From: an uncultured Treponema sp.
GTDB lineage: Bacteria; Spirochaetota; Spirochaetia; Treponematales; Treponemataceae
Direction: 5' to 3'
Assembly: GCA_947177175.1 (NCBI GenBank)
Contig: CAMWTK010000013.1
Location: 1-45,513 of the forward strand
Length of the DNA stretch: 45,513 nucleotides
In this document: piece by piece, positions 37,341 to 45,513 of the stretch
Layout: the number at the start of each line of letters is the position of its first letter
How positions within the stretch are numbered: position 1 is the stretch's first letter
Made by a program: the position numbers and the translations under genes
Notes under the pieces: model-generated
The model's database searches: none
Seen by the model: the letters and a program-made list of their open reading frames with translations, nothing else
What the model was told of the DNA's origin: nothing

Positions 37341-38365
37341 AGCGCGTCGCGGGCGCGGCATTCCTTGCCTTTCCCGCCATGCACGGCCTGCTTGCGTCCG
37401 AGCTTGCCGGGCGGTTCGCTTACGGCGCGGTCGTTCCTGCCGCCACGGACGCGGGGCAGGCGTTTTCGGGCAAGGCCGTCCGCTGGTACGGCGACCTGCT
37501 GCATTGCCCCGACTTTTCGCTCCAGACCAATGCCGACGGCTCGTTCGCCGCGCCGTACTGGGCGCGGGTCGCGCTTGTAGAGCCGTTCCTCGTTCATTTT
37601 GAGTCGATCGGCGAGGCGGCGGCTGCCCTGCGCGGCATACAGCGCAACTGGGCGCCGTATCAGTACACGTGTTTCCGCCGCGCCGCGCTTATCCAAGAAA
37701 AACTGCCGTACCTCAACCTCAAGCCGCGCCCGTTCCCCGCGGACATCCCGCACAGCCCCATGGGACTGTACACGCTCATCGACGAGCATACCCTGCTCGC
37801 GGGGGCGAAGACGACGAGCGCGCTGCCTTCCGGTGCGATCCAGTTTGTGGAAGACCATGACAACCCGCCGAGCCGCGCCTACCTCAAGTTGCAGGAAGCA
37901 TTGGTGATGGCGCGGCACTGCTTTGGCGTGCCGTTCCCCGGCGCGGGGCAGAAATGCTTTGAGGCAGGCGCGTCCCCCGGCGGCTGGACCTGGGTGCTGC
38001 GGCAGCTGGGCGCGGACGTGTTCGCCGTTGACCGCGCCGAACTCGCCCCCGCGCTCATGGCAGACGCGCACGTCACCTTTGCGGCGCACGACGCGTTCAC
38101 GCTCACGCCTGCGGAAGTCTGCGACCGCCTGCGCTGCGACGTGGCGGACTGGGTGCTGAGCGACGTTATCTGCTACCCCGACCGCCTGTACGACTGGATT
38201 CAGGGCTGGCTTGCCAGCGGCCGCGCGCGGAACATGATCTGCACGATAAAGATGCAGGGCGCGATTGACTGGCCGCTCGTCGCCCGTTTTGCCGCCCTTC
38301 CCCGCAGCCGCGTGCTGCACCTCAACTACAACAAGCACGAGCTGACCTGGATGCACGCCCGCTGA
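37325..38365 (+). CDS. RlmM-like FtsJ-fold rRNA 2'-O-methyltransferase
   Basis: 346 residues. An N-terminal THUMP-like region is followed by an FtsJ/RrmJ domain: SRAYLKLQEAL (catalytic Lys), FEAGASPGGWTWVLRQLGAD (SAM-binding motif I), ADWVLSDVICYP (Asp), NMICTIKMQG (Lys) and LNYNKHELTWM (Glu), giving the K-D-K-E tetrad. RlmM modifies C2498 of 23S rRNA in E. coli; the same target here is likely but not proven. Overlaps the PilZ gene by 16 bp. Confidence 0.82.
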   Translation: MPVRVERVAGAAFLAFPAMHGLLASELAGRFAYGAVVPAATDAGQAFSGKAVRWYGDLLHCPDFSLQTNADGSFAAPYWARVALVEPFLVHFESIGEAAAALRGIQRNWAPYQYTCFRRAALIQEKLPYLNLKPRPFPADIPHSPMGLYTLIDEHTLLAGAKTTSALPSGAIQFVEDHDNPPSRAYLKLQEALVMARHCFGVPFPGAGQKCFEAGASPGGWTWVLRQLGADVFAVDRAELAPALMADAHVTFAAHDAFTLTPAEVCDRLRCDVADWVLSDVICYPDRLYDWIQGWLASGRARNMICTIKMQGAIDWPLVARFAALPRSRVLHLNYNKHELTWMHAR

Positions 38366-38390
38366 CCTTCCGCCGTCCCGTGCGGAATCG

Positions 38391-38416
38391 CCCCGCCGGT
38401 TTTCACGTATGCGGGG
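38391..38416. terminator. hairpin between convergent genes
   Basis: CCCCGC/GCGGGG with a 14-base loop between the methyltransferase and metA stops; no long T run. Confidence 0.45.
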
Positions 38417-38421
38417 ATTGG

Positions 38422-39363
38422 CTAGATGCCGTCGCCCCAGCCGTAGGCGGCGGCGGAGGTGAATGAGTAGGGCGTTTCCTGGTACACGTAATAGTTGAGC
38501 CAGTTGGAGAAGAACAGGTGCGCGGTGCTGCGCCAGGTGTTGCGGGGCGGCTGGGCGGGGTCGTCGTGCGGGAAGTAGTGCGCCGGTATATCGATCGGCA
38601 GGTCTTTCGCCTTGTCGCGGAAGTATTCGTTGGCGAGCGTCTCCGTGTCGTATTCCAGGTGGCCGAGCATGTAGACATCGTGCCCGTCGTTCGACTTGAC
38701 GATGGTCGGCTCGTTGCAGTCGTTTTCGGCAAGGACGATGAGGTCGCGCACCCGGGTAACCGCCGCCTTTGACGTGGTGGTGTGGCGGCTCGTCGGCACG
38801 GGGAACAGGTCGTCGAACCCGCGCAGCAGCGAGTCCGCCTGAATGAGGCGGTGGTTGGGGAACACGCCGAACAGTTTTTTTTCGAGGGGCAGTTTTTTGA
38901 TGCCGTAGTTGTGGTACAGCCCCGCCTGCGCGCCCCAGCAGATGTACAGCGTGCTGAACACGTTTTCGCGGGCGTAGTCCATGATGTCGCACAGCTCGCC
39001 CCAGTAGTCCACGTCCTCAAACGGCATCTGCTCCACGGGCGCGCCGGTGATGATCATGCCGTCGAATTTGCGCGTGAACACGTCGCCGGACGGAATGTAG
39101 AACCGTTCCAGATGCGCGCCGTTGGTGTGGCGCGACACGTGCCCTTCCATTTGTACCAGCGAGATGTCAATCTGGAGCGGCGTGTTGCCGAGCAGGCGCA
39201 AAAGCTGCGTTTCGGTTGCCTCTTTGGTGGGCATGAGGTTGACGATGCCGATTTTGAGCGGGCGGATGTCCTGCGCGGAGGCGCGTTTTTCGGTCATCAC
39301 GAAGATGTTTTCTTTTTCGAGGACGGTGCGCGCGGGCAAATCGGACTGGATCTTGATGGGCAT
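38422..39363 (-). CDS. metA: homoserine O-acetyltransferase (MetA family)
   Basis: 313 residues. The catalytic Cys142 is in STLYICWGAQAGLYHNYG, and His235 and Glu237 are in MLGHLEYDTE, matching MetA numbering exactly. KIGIVNLMPTKEATETQLLR is the family N-terminus. Residue 111 is Glu (TGAPVEQMPF); in this family Glu111 marks use of acetyl-CoA, and Gly111 succinyl-CoA. So the enzyme should be an acetyltransferase in methionine synthesis despite the common name homoserine succinyltransferase. It is divergent from the esterase-like gene with only 48 bp between, and has no visible Shine-Dalgarno. Confidence 0.93.
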   Translation of the reverse strand: MPIKIQSDLPARTVLEKENIFVMTEKRASAQDIRPLKIGIVNLMPTKEATETQLLRLLGNTPLQIDISLVQMEGHVSRHTNGAHLERFYIPSGDVFTRKFDGMIITGAPVEQMPFEDVDYWGELCDIMDYARENVFSTLYICWGAQAGLYHNYGIKKLPLEKKLFGVFPNHRLIQADSLLRGFDDLFPVPTSRHTTTSKAAVTRVRDLIVLAENDCNEPTIVKSNDGHDVYMLGHLEYDTETLANEYFRDKAKDLPIDIPAHYFPHDDPAQPPRNTWRSTAHLFFSNWLNYYVYQETPYSFTSAAAYGWGDGI

Positions 39364-39373
39364 ATCGGCTGAC

Positions 39374-39406
39374 AGTATAGTAAATATTCCGCATTTTTGC
39401 TATAGT
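39374..39406. promoter_or_regulatory. back-to-back promoters of metA and the esterase-like gene
   Basis: In a 48-bp gap, a leftward -10 TATACT (39379-39374) lies 10 bp before the metA ATG, and a rightward extended -10 TGCTATAGT (hexamer 39401-39406) lies 5 bp before the ATG at 39412. Both predict mRNAs with little or no leader. Confidence 0.5.
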
Positions 39407-39411
39407 AGCGT

Positions 39412-40407
39412 ATGAATTCTTCCAAAGACCGACAGAATGCGATAAAGAAGCTCAAGTGCCTGTGCCTTACGCCAAAGATTGACTTGCAGGTGTTCCGCGA
39501 GCGGCTGGAGCGGACGTTTGCCGAGGCGATGCTTCCCAACCGCGTGGAATGCTCGGAGCGCGAATTCGGCGGCGTGCCGTGCGACGTGCTCGTGCCGGAA
39601 GTCTATTCGTCGCAGCGCATTATGGTGTACGTGCATGGCGGGTCTTTTGTGGCGGGGTCGCGCGCGGGGTGGCGGTCGTTCTGCGCGTCGCTGGCACATG
39701 CCACGTCCTGCCGCCTGGTCGTTCCCGAATTCCGCGTGTCGCCGCCGCACCAGTACCCGGCTTCTTTGGAGGACGTGCAGGCGGTGTTCCGCACGGTGTA
39801 CACCGAGGAGCAGATTTCCCGATCGCTCGACGCGGGTACGCCCGATGCCGCGCCCGAAATCATCATTGCGGCGGACGGAAGCGGCGCGTCAATCGCGCTC
39901 GCGCTCGCAATCAGCCTCAAGGGAAAATTCCGTTCGGTCATCAGCCGTCTGGTGCTGTTCAGCCCCTGGCTTGACGTGAGCGCGGATTCCAAGCACCTGA
40001 GCGCGAAAAAAGCCGCCGACGAAATCTATACGGCGGATGCCGTCCGCCGCAGTGCCGAATATTATACGTATTTTGAGAACCGCGCGCATCCGCTCGTCTC
40101 CGCGCTCAAGGCCGACCGTGCCATGCTGGCGGATTTTCCGCCGGTGTACATACAGATGGGCGAAAAGGAACTGTTTTTGGACGACGCGGAGCGGTTTCAG
40201 CAGCTGCTGGTGGACGCGGGCAACGAATGCGAGCTGGACGTGTGGCGCGGCATGATGCCGTGCTTTCAGATGGCGGACGAATATCTTGAGGAAGCGCACC
40301 TTGCCGTGGAAAAAATCGGGCGGCTCATCACGGGGCGCGACGAGCGCGGCAACGAAAGCGACGCGACGATTCACCTCGTCCTGGAAAAGCCCGCGGGCGA
40401 TTGCTAG
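39412..40407 (+). CDS. alpha/beta hydrolase of the hormone-sensitive-lipase type, catalytic His apparently replaced
   Basis: 331 residues. VYVHGGSFVAGS is the oxyanion-hole HGG motif, and the nucleophile elbow would be IIAADGSGASIALAL. The acid is in MGEKELFLDDAERF. The normal position of the catalytic His (G-M-x-H-x-F) reads RGMMPCFQMADE, with Pro instead of His. The N-terminus has no signal sequence. The 40-residue tail (RDERGNESDATIHLVLEK) has a His but not in the expected place. It may be inactive or have shifted its function. The U32 gene follows by 12 bp. Confidence 0.78.
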   Translation: MNSSKDRQNAIKKLKCLCLTPKIDLQVFRERLERTFAEAMLPNRVECSEREFGGVPCDVLVPEVYSSQRIMVYVHGGSFVAGSRAGWRSFCASLAHATSCRLVVPEFRVSPPHQYPASLEDVQAVFRTVYTEEQISRSLDAGTPDAAPEIIIAADGSGASIALALAISLKGKFRSVISRLVLFSPWLDVSADSKHLSAKKAADEIYTADAVRRSAEYYTYFENRAHPLVSALKADRAMLADFPPVYIQMGEKELFLDDAERFQQLLVDAGNECELDVWRGMMPCFQMADEYLEEAHLAVEKIGRLITGRDERGNESDATIHLVLEKPAGDC

Positions 40408-40419
40408 GGGCTGCCGGTC

Positions 40420-41871
40420 ATGGAACTGCTTGCTCCTGCGGGAAATGTCGAAAAACTTGCCTATGCGTATCAGTACGGGGCGGATGCCGCCTACATCGGG
40501 CTGAAGAAGTTTTCGCTGCGCGTCAAGGCGGACAATTTTTATGCGGACGAATATAAGGCGGTCGTCGCGCTCAAAAAACAGTTTCCCGACCGTTCGCTGC
40601 ATTGCGCGCTGAACATCGCGTTCCACAACCGGGAAATCGACGCGTTTCTAGCGCAGATTGACTATTTTAAGCAGTACCCGATTGACGCGTTCATCGTGCA
40701 GGATTTGGGGGTCGTGCCGATTTTGCAAAAGCATTTCCCGCAGGCGCACTTGCACGTGAGCACGCAGGCGAGCGTGATGAACCGCGAGGCGGTCAAGATG
40801 TACCAGAGCCTTGGCTTTGACCGCGTGGTTTTGGGGCGCGAGGTTTCGCTGGCGGAAGTGCGCGAAATCAAGGATGCCGTGCCCGACATGGAAATCGAAT
40901 GCTTTGCGCATGGCGCGATGTGCATTGCCTACAGCGGCCGCTGCCTGATGAGCGCGTACCTGACGGGGCGGAGCGCGCAGAGCGGATTCTGCTCGCACAC
41001 CTGCCGCTGGGACTACGACGTGCTCGCGGACGCAAAAAAAATTGCCGAAAGCGGCGCATTGTTCCTGCGCGAGCGCAAACGCCCCGACGCGCTGTTCCCC
41101 GTGTACGAAGGCGACGATTTTACGGCGGTCCTGTCGTCAAAGGACTTGCGCATGATTGAGCATCTGGACGATATGCGGCGCGCGGGCGTGGATTCAATCA
41201 AAATCGAAGGGCGCATGAAAAGCGTCTATTACGTGGCGATGGTGACGCGCGCCTACCGCAAGGCATTGGACGCGCTTGCCGGAACGATTACGGCGGAGGA
41301 AGCCGCGCCCTTTATCGCCTCGCTCGATGAGGTGGCGCACCGCGAAAGCACGACGGGGTTTTTCTACGGCCGTGCCGAAGCCGACAAGACGACGGTGGGC
41401 GCGAGCGACAGTCCGTATGAACTTGCGGGGCGTGTTGGCGCGGAATATGACGCGGCGCAGACGGATGTGGTGTTTGCCGCCGGGGCGGATATGCTTGCCG
41501 CGCACGCGCGTGAGCGCGAAGCCATGCACCCCAAAGCCCGCGCCGCCGCCGAAAAAGACGCTGCTGCCCACCCCGAAAAATGCCCCGCCGCCCTGCAACG
41601 GCGCGACGGCTGGCATCTCTATCCGTATACGTCGTACAACAAGACCGAGGCGGGCACGGAACTGGAACTCATCACGCCGGACGTGCTTAAAATCGTGCTG
41701 GGCGCGGAACGATATGTCTTTGCAAATCCCAAAAACGGTGCTATAATTTCTTTTGTCAATCCCGACCACGACTGCGCCCTCTATACCGACTTAGTGATTC
41801 CGGCGGGCGCGCTGGTCAGGACGAAAGATACCGGGTATGAGGACGGCGTTATCAGAAAGACGGGCAGATGA
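40420..41871 (+). CDS. U32-family protein (peptidase family U32; tRNA/rRNA hydroxylation type)
   Basis: 483 residues. MELLAPAGNVEKLAYAYQYG starts the TIM-barrel-like family. The signature is ECFAHGAMCIAYSGRCLMSA followed by SQ/SGFCSHTCRW, holding four conserved Cys that may bind an iron-sulfur cluster. Later, SSKDLRMIEHL and DSIKIEGRMKSVYYVA are typical. Members such as TrhP and RlhA hydroxylate RNA rather than cut protein, so peptidase is a historical name. Residues about 360-395 are Ala/His-rich and variable. Overlaps the next gene by four bases (ATGA). Confidence 0.9.
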   Translation: MELLAPAGNVEKLAYAYQYGADAAYIGLKKFSLRVKADNFYADEYKAVVALKKQFPDRSLHCALNIAFHNREIDAFLAQIDYFKQYPIDAFIVQDLGVVPILQKHFPQAHLHVSTQASVMNREAVKMYQSLGFDRVVLGREVSLAEVREIKDAVPDMEIECFAHGAMCIAYSGRCLMSAYLTGRSAQSGFCSHTCRWDYDVLADAKKIAESGALFLRERKRPDALFPVYEGDDFTAVLSSKDLRMIEHLDDMRRAGVDSIKIEGRMKSVYYVAMVTRAYRKALDALAGTITAEEAAPFIASLDEVAHRESTTGFFYGRAEADKTTVGASDSPYELAGRVGAEYDAAQTDVVFAAGADMLAAHAREREAMHPKARAAAEKDAAAHPEKCPAALQRRDGWHLYPYTSYNKTEAGTELELITPDVLKIVLGAERYVFANPKNGAIISFVNPDHDCALYTDLVIPAGALVRTKDTGYEDGVIRKTGR

Positions 41872-42596
41872 AACGACTTGTTGCTGTTTTGCTTGTGGTG
41901 CTTGCCGCGCCGCTTGCGTTCGCGAAATTCCATGGTTTCCCCACAAAAGACGACCCGATGCGCCAATGGGTGCAGCTGGCATACAGCCGTTCCGCCGACC
42001 TTGGCTTTGAGGGCGCGCAGCATTTTTTCAGCGGCGGTTACAATGTTGCCGTCGCTCCGTTCAATGTGTTTGTCGGCTTGCAGTTTACCGACGGCGTGAC
42101 CGATCTGACCGTTGACGGCGACTGGTGGTCGCTGGAATTTTTCAGAAAGCATGGGTTGCTGCGCTTCGGCTTGGGCTTGGATTATCATGTGGAATGGTAC
42201 GACGACATCAGCTGCGAGCACGATATTATCTTTACGCCGCAAATGGACTGGCAGTCAACGCACCATTATCTGCTCACGCTGCGCGCGGGGCTGCTGAAAA
42301 AAATCAGCAATATCTATGCCCTGCCGGGCGTGGTGGACAGCTGGGGGCTGATGTTCGGTGTTTCGCTCGGAAAGCAGTGGGACAACGGCATGGAAGTGCG
42401 CCTTGAGGCAGGTTCGCGCTCGCTGTACCGTGTGCCCGTGTTCGGCACGGCGTTTTTTACGCCCTCGGTCGCCTACACGTTCAAGAACGGGCTACGCCTG
42501 GGGCTTGAGGCAGAAATCATGCTGCGCGACTGGATTGCCGCGACGTATTATCTGGACTCGGCAATTATCCGCGTGACGGGGAGGGTGTATTTTTGA
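41868..42596 (+). CDS. small outer-membrane beta-barrel protein
   Basis: 242 residues; signal peptide MKRLVAVLLVVLAAPLAFA. The rest shows alternating strands and turns (for example LLRFGLGLDYHVEWYDD, YLLTLRAGLLKKI, LEAGSRSLYRVPVFGTA) and ends IIRVTGRVYF with a C-terminal Phe, the usual sign for outer-membrane insertion. About ten strands are likely. The family is unknown to me. Start overlaps the U32 gene, end overlaps the next gene. Confidence 0.75.
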   Translation: MKRLVAVLLVVLAAPLAFAKFHGFPTKDDPMRQWVQLAYSRSADLGFEGAQHFFSGGYNVAVAPFNVFVGLQFTDGVTDLTVDGDWWSLEFFRKHGLLRFGLGLDYHVEWYDDISCEHDIIFTPQMDWQSTHHYLLTLRAGLLKKISNIYALPGVVDSWGLMFGVSLGKQWDNGMEVRLEAGSRSLYRVPVFGTAFFTPSVAYTFKNGLRLGLEAEIMLRDWIAATYYLDSAIIRVTGRVYF

Positions 42597-43477
42597 GACG
42601 AATAGCCTTTCTGCTGATTGCGTGCGCCGTGTTCGCTTCGTCCTGCTCGTATGGGCCGTATATGTTCAACGTGTCGGAGACCAAGGTTGATGAGCGCGCG
42701 ACGAGCATAACAGACCTCAACGAAGACGAACAGCTCAATCCTCCCGGCAATATCGAAGTTTTTGGCGAAACCTATACGTTCCTCATCATTGCCGACCCGC
42801 ATACCGGTCCGCGCGTGTCCGGATCGGTTGTCAAGCGATTCCGTGCGAAATATGACGCGTGGATAAATGAGGCAGCCGACTACGAAAAACCGCGCTTTAT
42901 CATCAATTTGGGCGACGTGCTGGATTCGGGCAAGCAAAGTCAGGCGGATGATTATCATGCGTTTATGAAGCAGTTGGATACTGTTGCCAACGATTTCAAC
43001 GAATCGTTGCCGCATTACAGCGTTATCGGCAACCACGATTTATATGCGAGCGACGGCTGGGACGTGTGGGCGCGCAATTTTTATCCGCACACGTCGTATT
43101 ATCGCTTTAAAATCGACAAGTTTTCGTATTATTTTTTGGACACGGGCAACGGTACGTTGGGCAAGCCGCAGCTGGAAGATTTGGAAAAGCAGCTTGTCGA
43201 TGACAAAAATGCCAAAATCGTGCTGATGCATTACCCGGTCGTTTCGGACAGTTCGTTCTGCCTGCAAAACACGGTGGAGCGCAACCGCCTGCTGCGCGAT
43301 TTTGCGGACGGCAACGTCAAGATGATTTTCAGCGGGCATTACCACCGGGGCGACACGCACCGCTATGGCGGCATGACCGAAGTGACCGTCAAGTCGTTCG
43401 GCTTTAACGGCACGGCGTTGCTCGTCACCGTGGACAATGCAACTCAGTCGATTACCTGCCAGGAAATCAATTTCTAG
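42593..43477 (+). CDS. metallophosphoesterase, probable lipoprotein
   Basis: 294 residues with a TTG start overlapping the previous stop. The N-terminus (RRIAFLLIACAVFASSCSYG) has a lipobox-like SSC, so the enzyme is probably lipid-anchored outside the inner membrane. Metal-binding motifs in order: FLIIADPHTG (D-x-H), FIINLGDVLDSG (GD), YSVIGNHDLYA (GNHD), VLMHYPVV (H) and IFSGHYHRGDTHR (GHxH). This is the full calcineurin-like set. Substrate unknown. Its stop shares bases with the stop of the convergent relA gene (CTAG, 43474-43477). Confidence 0.88.
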   Translation: MRRIAFLLIACAVFASSCSYGPYMFNVSETKVDERATSITDLNEDEQLNPPGNIEVFGETYTFLIIADPHTGPRVSGSVVKRFRAKYDAWINEAADYEKPRFIINLGDVLDSGKQSQADDYHAFMKQLDTVANDFNESLPHYSVIGNHDLYASDGWDVWARNFYPHTSYYRFKIDKFSYYFLDTGNGTLGKPQLEDLEKQLVDDKNAKIVLMHYPVVSDSSFCLQNTVERNRLLRDFADGNVKMIFSGHYHRGDTHRYGGMTEVTVKSFGFNGTALLVTVDNATQSITCQEINF

Positions 43478-45300
43478 CGCTTTTCTTCCCATGCGACCGC
43501 AATGGTGCGCCGCTCGATGTTGGGAATGCGATGGAATGTCAGGCAGTCCGCCCGGTGAATGATAATGCCGCGGCTGTTGGAGACGTAGCCCACGATTGGC
43601 TGGGGCGGCACGGGCGAGCAGCAGCCCGCAAAGTTCACCAGAAAATTCGTGGTGTCGCCGATTTGAATTTTGCCGCTGTATGCGCCGTCGGGTGCGTGCG
43701 CCGCGGCGCGGTTTTTGGCGGCGTCGCTTGCCGCGCGGCGGCGTTTGCGCTTTTCGTCCTGCACGGCGCGGGCGTGTTCGTTGAACGCGGCAATTTCTGC
43801 GGCGCGTTTTGCCTCGGCTTCTTTGTCCAGAAAATTCGGATCGTTGGCGGCGAGCCATGCGTGGATTTTTTGCCGTGCCTTTGACGTGCGCACGATTTTG
43901 AGCTGGCTTTCCGTGGGGTGCGCCTGAGGATTGGTGAGGATTTCGATAATCTGCGTGTTCTCAAGCGGCTTGGTAATCGGGATGATTTTGCCGTCCGCCT
44001 TTGCGCCCACGATTTTTTCGCCCACCGCGCTGTGCACGTGATAGGCAAAGTCAATCGCCGTGCTGCCTGCCGGCAGTTGGACGACATCGCCGCGCGGCGT
44101 GAAGACAAAAATCTCGTCGCCGAGCAAGTCGCTTTTCAGCTGCGCGAAGAACGTCTCGTCGCTCAGATCCTGCTCTTTCAGGTGCTGCAACTGGTTCACG
44201 ATGCCCAGGTTGCTGATGTCCACTTTGTCGTGGTTCGTGCCCTTTTTGTACAGCCAGTGCGATGCCACGCCGTGTTCCGCCTTGTCGTGCATTGCCCTCG
44301 TGCGGATTTGGATTTCAAGCGGCTTGCCTTCGCAGAGCACCGTGGTGTGCAGCGACTGGTAGCCGTTCGCCTTGGGCATGGCGATGTAATCTTTGAAGCG
44401 GCCGTCCAGCGGATTCCACAGTCCGTGCACGATGCCGACAAGCTCGTAGCATTCGGCGTTCGTCTGGCAGATAATCCTGAGCGCGAGCAGGTCATACAGC
44501 TCGTCCGCGCCCTTGTTGCGCTTGCGCATTTTCTGATAAATCGAATAAAAGTGCTTGGCGCGGCTCGTAATCTGCACGGAAATGCCCTGTTTTTCCGCGC
44601 TTTTGTAAATGGCGTTCACGGCTTTTTCCAGATAGGCCGCGCGCTCGTCTTTTTTCTGCGCGACGATTGCCTTTATCTGCTGGAATCCGTCGGGATTGCT
44701 GTATTTGAGGCTCAGATCTTCCAGCTCGCTTTTTGCGCTCTGCATACCGAGCCGGTCCGCGAGCGGTGCCCAGATGTCGATGACTTCTGCGGCGACCATG
44801 CGGCGGCTTTTTTCGTCGATGCTCGTGAGGTTGCGCATACGGTCAAGGCGGTCTGCCAGTTTGACGAGGATGACGCGCACGTCGTCAATCATGGCGAACA
44901 GCATCTTGCGGATTGCGTCCGCCTGCTGAATCGTCTTTGAATGGATTTTCCAGCTGGTGATTTTTGACGTGTCCGTCACGATGTTTGCGACCGCCTCGCC
45001 GAACTGCGCGGCAATGTCCGCCGCCGTCACGCCTTCGACATTCAGGATGCTGTGGAACAGGCCGGCGATTACGCAGTCCATGTCAAGCCGGCATTGCGCG
45101 AGGATTGCCGCGACGCGCAGGGGGTGCAGGTAGTAGGGCAGGCCGCAGTCGCGTTTGAGCGGCGCGGTTTTTTCGCGCAGGAACTGCCATGCGCGGTCAA
45201 AACGCTCGCGCTCGTCCGCGCTGTAGTCGGGGAACGCCGCCCAGAATGCCGCGAGCAGCACGTCGGGATTGGTTTCGGTGTTGTTTGTCGTTATGTCCAT
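43474..45300 (-). CDS. relA: RelA/SpoT-family (p)ppGpp synthetase with inactivated hydrolase domain
   Basis: 608 residues from the ATG at 45300 (GGAGG upstream). The HD domain is recognisable (YYLHPLRVAAILAQCRLDMD) but the metal motif reads AGLFHSILNVEGVT where active enzymes have LLHDVVEDTGVT: the second metal ligand and the E-D pair are lost. The synthetase domain looks intact (AKHFYSIYQKMRKR, RFKDYIAMPKANGYQSLHTT, EIQIRTRAMHDKAEHG). A TGS domain (IFVFTPRGDVVQLPAGSTAI) and the conserved-cysteine domain (NFAGCCSPVPPQPIVGYVSN) follow, but the usual C-terminal ACT domain is absent. It should make but not degrade (p)ppGpp. Confidence 0.9.
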   Translation of the reverse strand: MDITTNNTETNPDVLLAAFWAAFPDYSADERERFDRAWQFLREKTAPLKRDCGLPYYLHPLRVAAILAQCRLDMDCVIAGLFHSILNVEGVTAADIAAQFGEAVANIVTDTSKITSWKIHSKTIQQADAIRKMLFAMIDDVRVILVKLADRLDRMRNLTSIDEKSRRMVAAEVIDIWAPLADRLGMQSAKSELEDLSLKYSNPDGFQQIKAIVAQKKDERAAYLEKAVNAIYKSAEKQGISVQITSRAKHFYSIYQKMRKRNKGADELYDLLALRIICQTNAECYELVGIVHGLWNPLDGRFKDYIAMPKANGYQSLHTTVLCEGKPLEIQIRTRAMHDKAEHGVASHWLYKKGTNHDKVDISNLGIVNQLQHLKEQDLSDETFFAQLKSDLLGDEIFVFTPRGDVVQLPAGSTAIDFAYHVHSAVGEKIVGAKADGKIIPITKPLENTQIIEILTNPQAHPTESQLKIVRTSKARQKIHAWLAANDPNFLDKEAEAKRAAEIAAFNEHARAVQDEKRKRRRAASDAAKNRAAAHAPDGAYSGKIQIGDTTNFLVNFAGCCSPVPPQPIVGYVSNSRGIIIHRADCLTFHRIPNIERRTIAVAWEEKR

Positions 45301-45454
45301 GCCCGCGCCCTCCTTGCGTACACTATAGTGCATTTTATCGCGCGCGACAAGCAGATGATGCCGCTTGAAAGCGGCGGAACTTGTTTTGGGAGAGGGAACA
45401 CCCTCTACGGGATGGTTTGGAATGACGCAAAAAAGTGGGCGCGGTGGCGATAAT

Positions 45455-45495
45455 TGTATCATTTTGACACATGTATGCTGTTTCAAAATGATACA
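45455..45495. repeat. perfect 13-bp inverted repeat at the window end
   Basis: TGTATCATTTTGA (45455-45467) and TCAAAATGATACA (45483-45495) with a 15-base loop. It lies 155 bp before relA; in between are a palindromic CACTATAGTG with TATAGT as possible -10 (about 45321-45330) and nothing else recognisable. It could be an operator, a transposon-type end or a terminator of an unseen gene. Confidence 0.55.
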
Positions 45496-45513
45496 GGTGG
45501 GGCGGCAGGGGGG

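Overview
The window looks like a piece of a Treponema-type spirochaete chromosome. This is inferred from gene content, with no database search. The core genes are GC-rich. The block class III adenylate cyclase, FecR protein, outer-membrane protein resembles, as I remember it, the TP0485-TP0484-TP0483 order of Treponema pallidum. There are many signal-peptide, beta-barrel and lipoprotein genes, and a FASII cluster.

Layout. 1-7.7 kb: a membrane protein and a DJ-1/PfpI protein (GC-rich), then a leftward four-gene operon that grows more AT-rich along its length: a CARF-like (TM1812/Csx1-type) protein, a sigma-70-like protein, a UPF1-like SF1 helicase and an unknown protein. The last has lost its 3' end and reads straight into the DJ-1 gene. 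7.3-9.1 kb: an HxlR regulator divergent from two flavin-reductase-fold genes. The first of these is preceded by an unusual multi-hairpin leader that is found again, on the other strand, before an iron alcohol dehydrogenase at 24.1 kb. 9.4-15.3 kb: an AT-rich decayed defence island. It holds a 3'-truncated D12 adenine methyltransferase, a small unknown gene, a PLD nuclease, a scrambled AlwI-type endonuclease and an OLD-type ATPase/nuclease with two compensating frameshifts.

15.4-20.4 kb: an SDR oxidoreductase and a secreted cupin. Next comes an AT-rich segment (zinc-ribbon ORF, broken MATE exporter with a G10 tract, broken MarR regulator, inverted-repeat element) flanked by a 146-bp direct repeat of the cupin 3' end, and then a CatA-like gene lacking its catalytic end. 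20.4-28.1 kb: copA with a nested copZ, the alcohol dehydrogenase, and the fabD-fabG-fabF-fabZ operon. 28.1-29.2 kb is non-coding, with a 41-bp minisatellite, an approximately 82-bp minisatellite and a cluster of perfect short palindromes.

29.2-45.5 kb is ordinary core genome: the cyclase/FecR/OMP/lipoprotein operon, a PilZ protein overlapping an RlmM-like methyltransferase, metA divergent from an esterase-like gene, a U32/OMP/metallophosphoesterase run, and a RelA-type (p)ppGpp synthetase with a destroyed HD site. No tRNA, rRNA or CRISPR array was seen.

The most promising undescribed items are the repeated attenuator-like leader (7805-7966 and 24133-24297), the CARF/sigma/helicase operon, and a group of genes whose -10 boxes sit about 5-10 nt before an ATG with no Shine-Dalgarno (predicted leaderless or nearly leaderless mRNAs).
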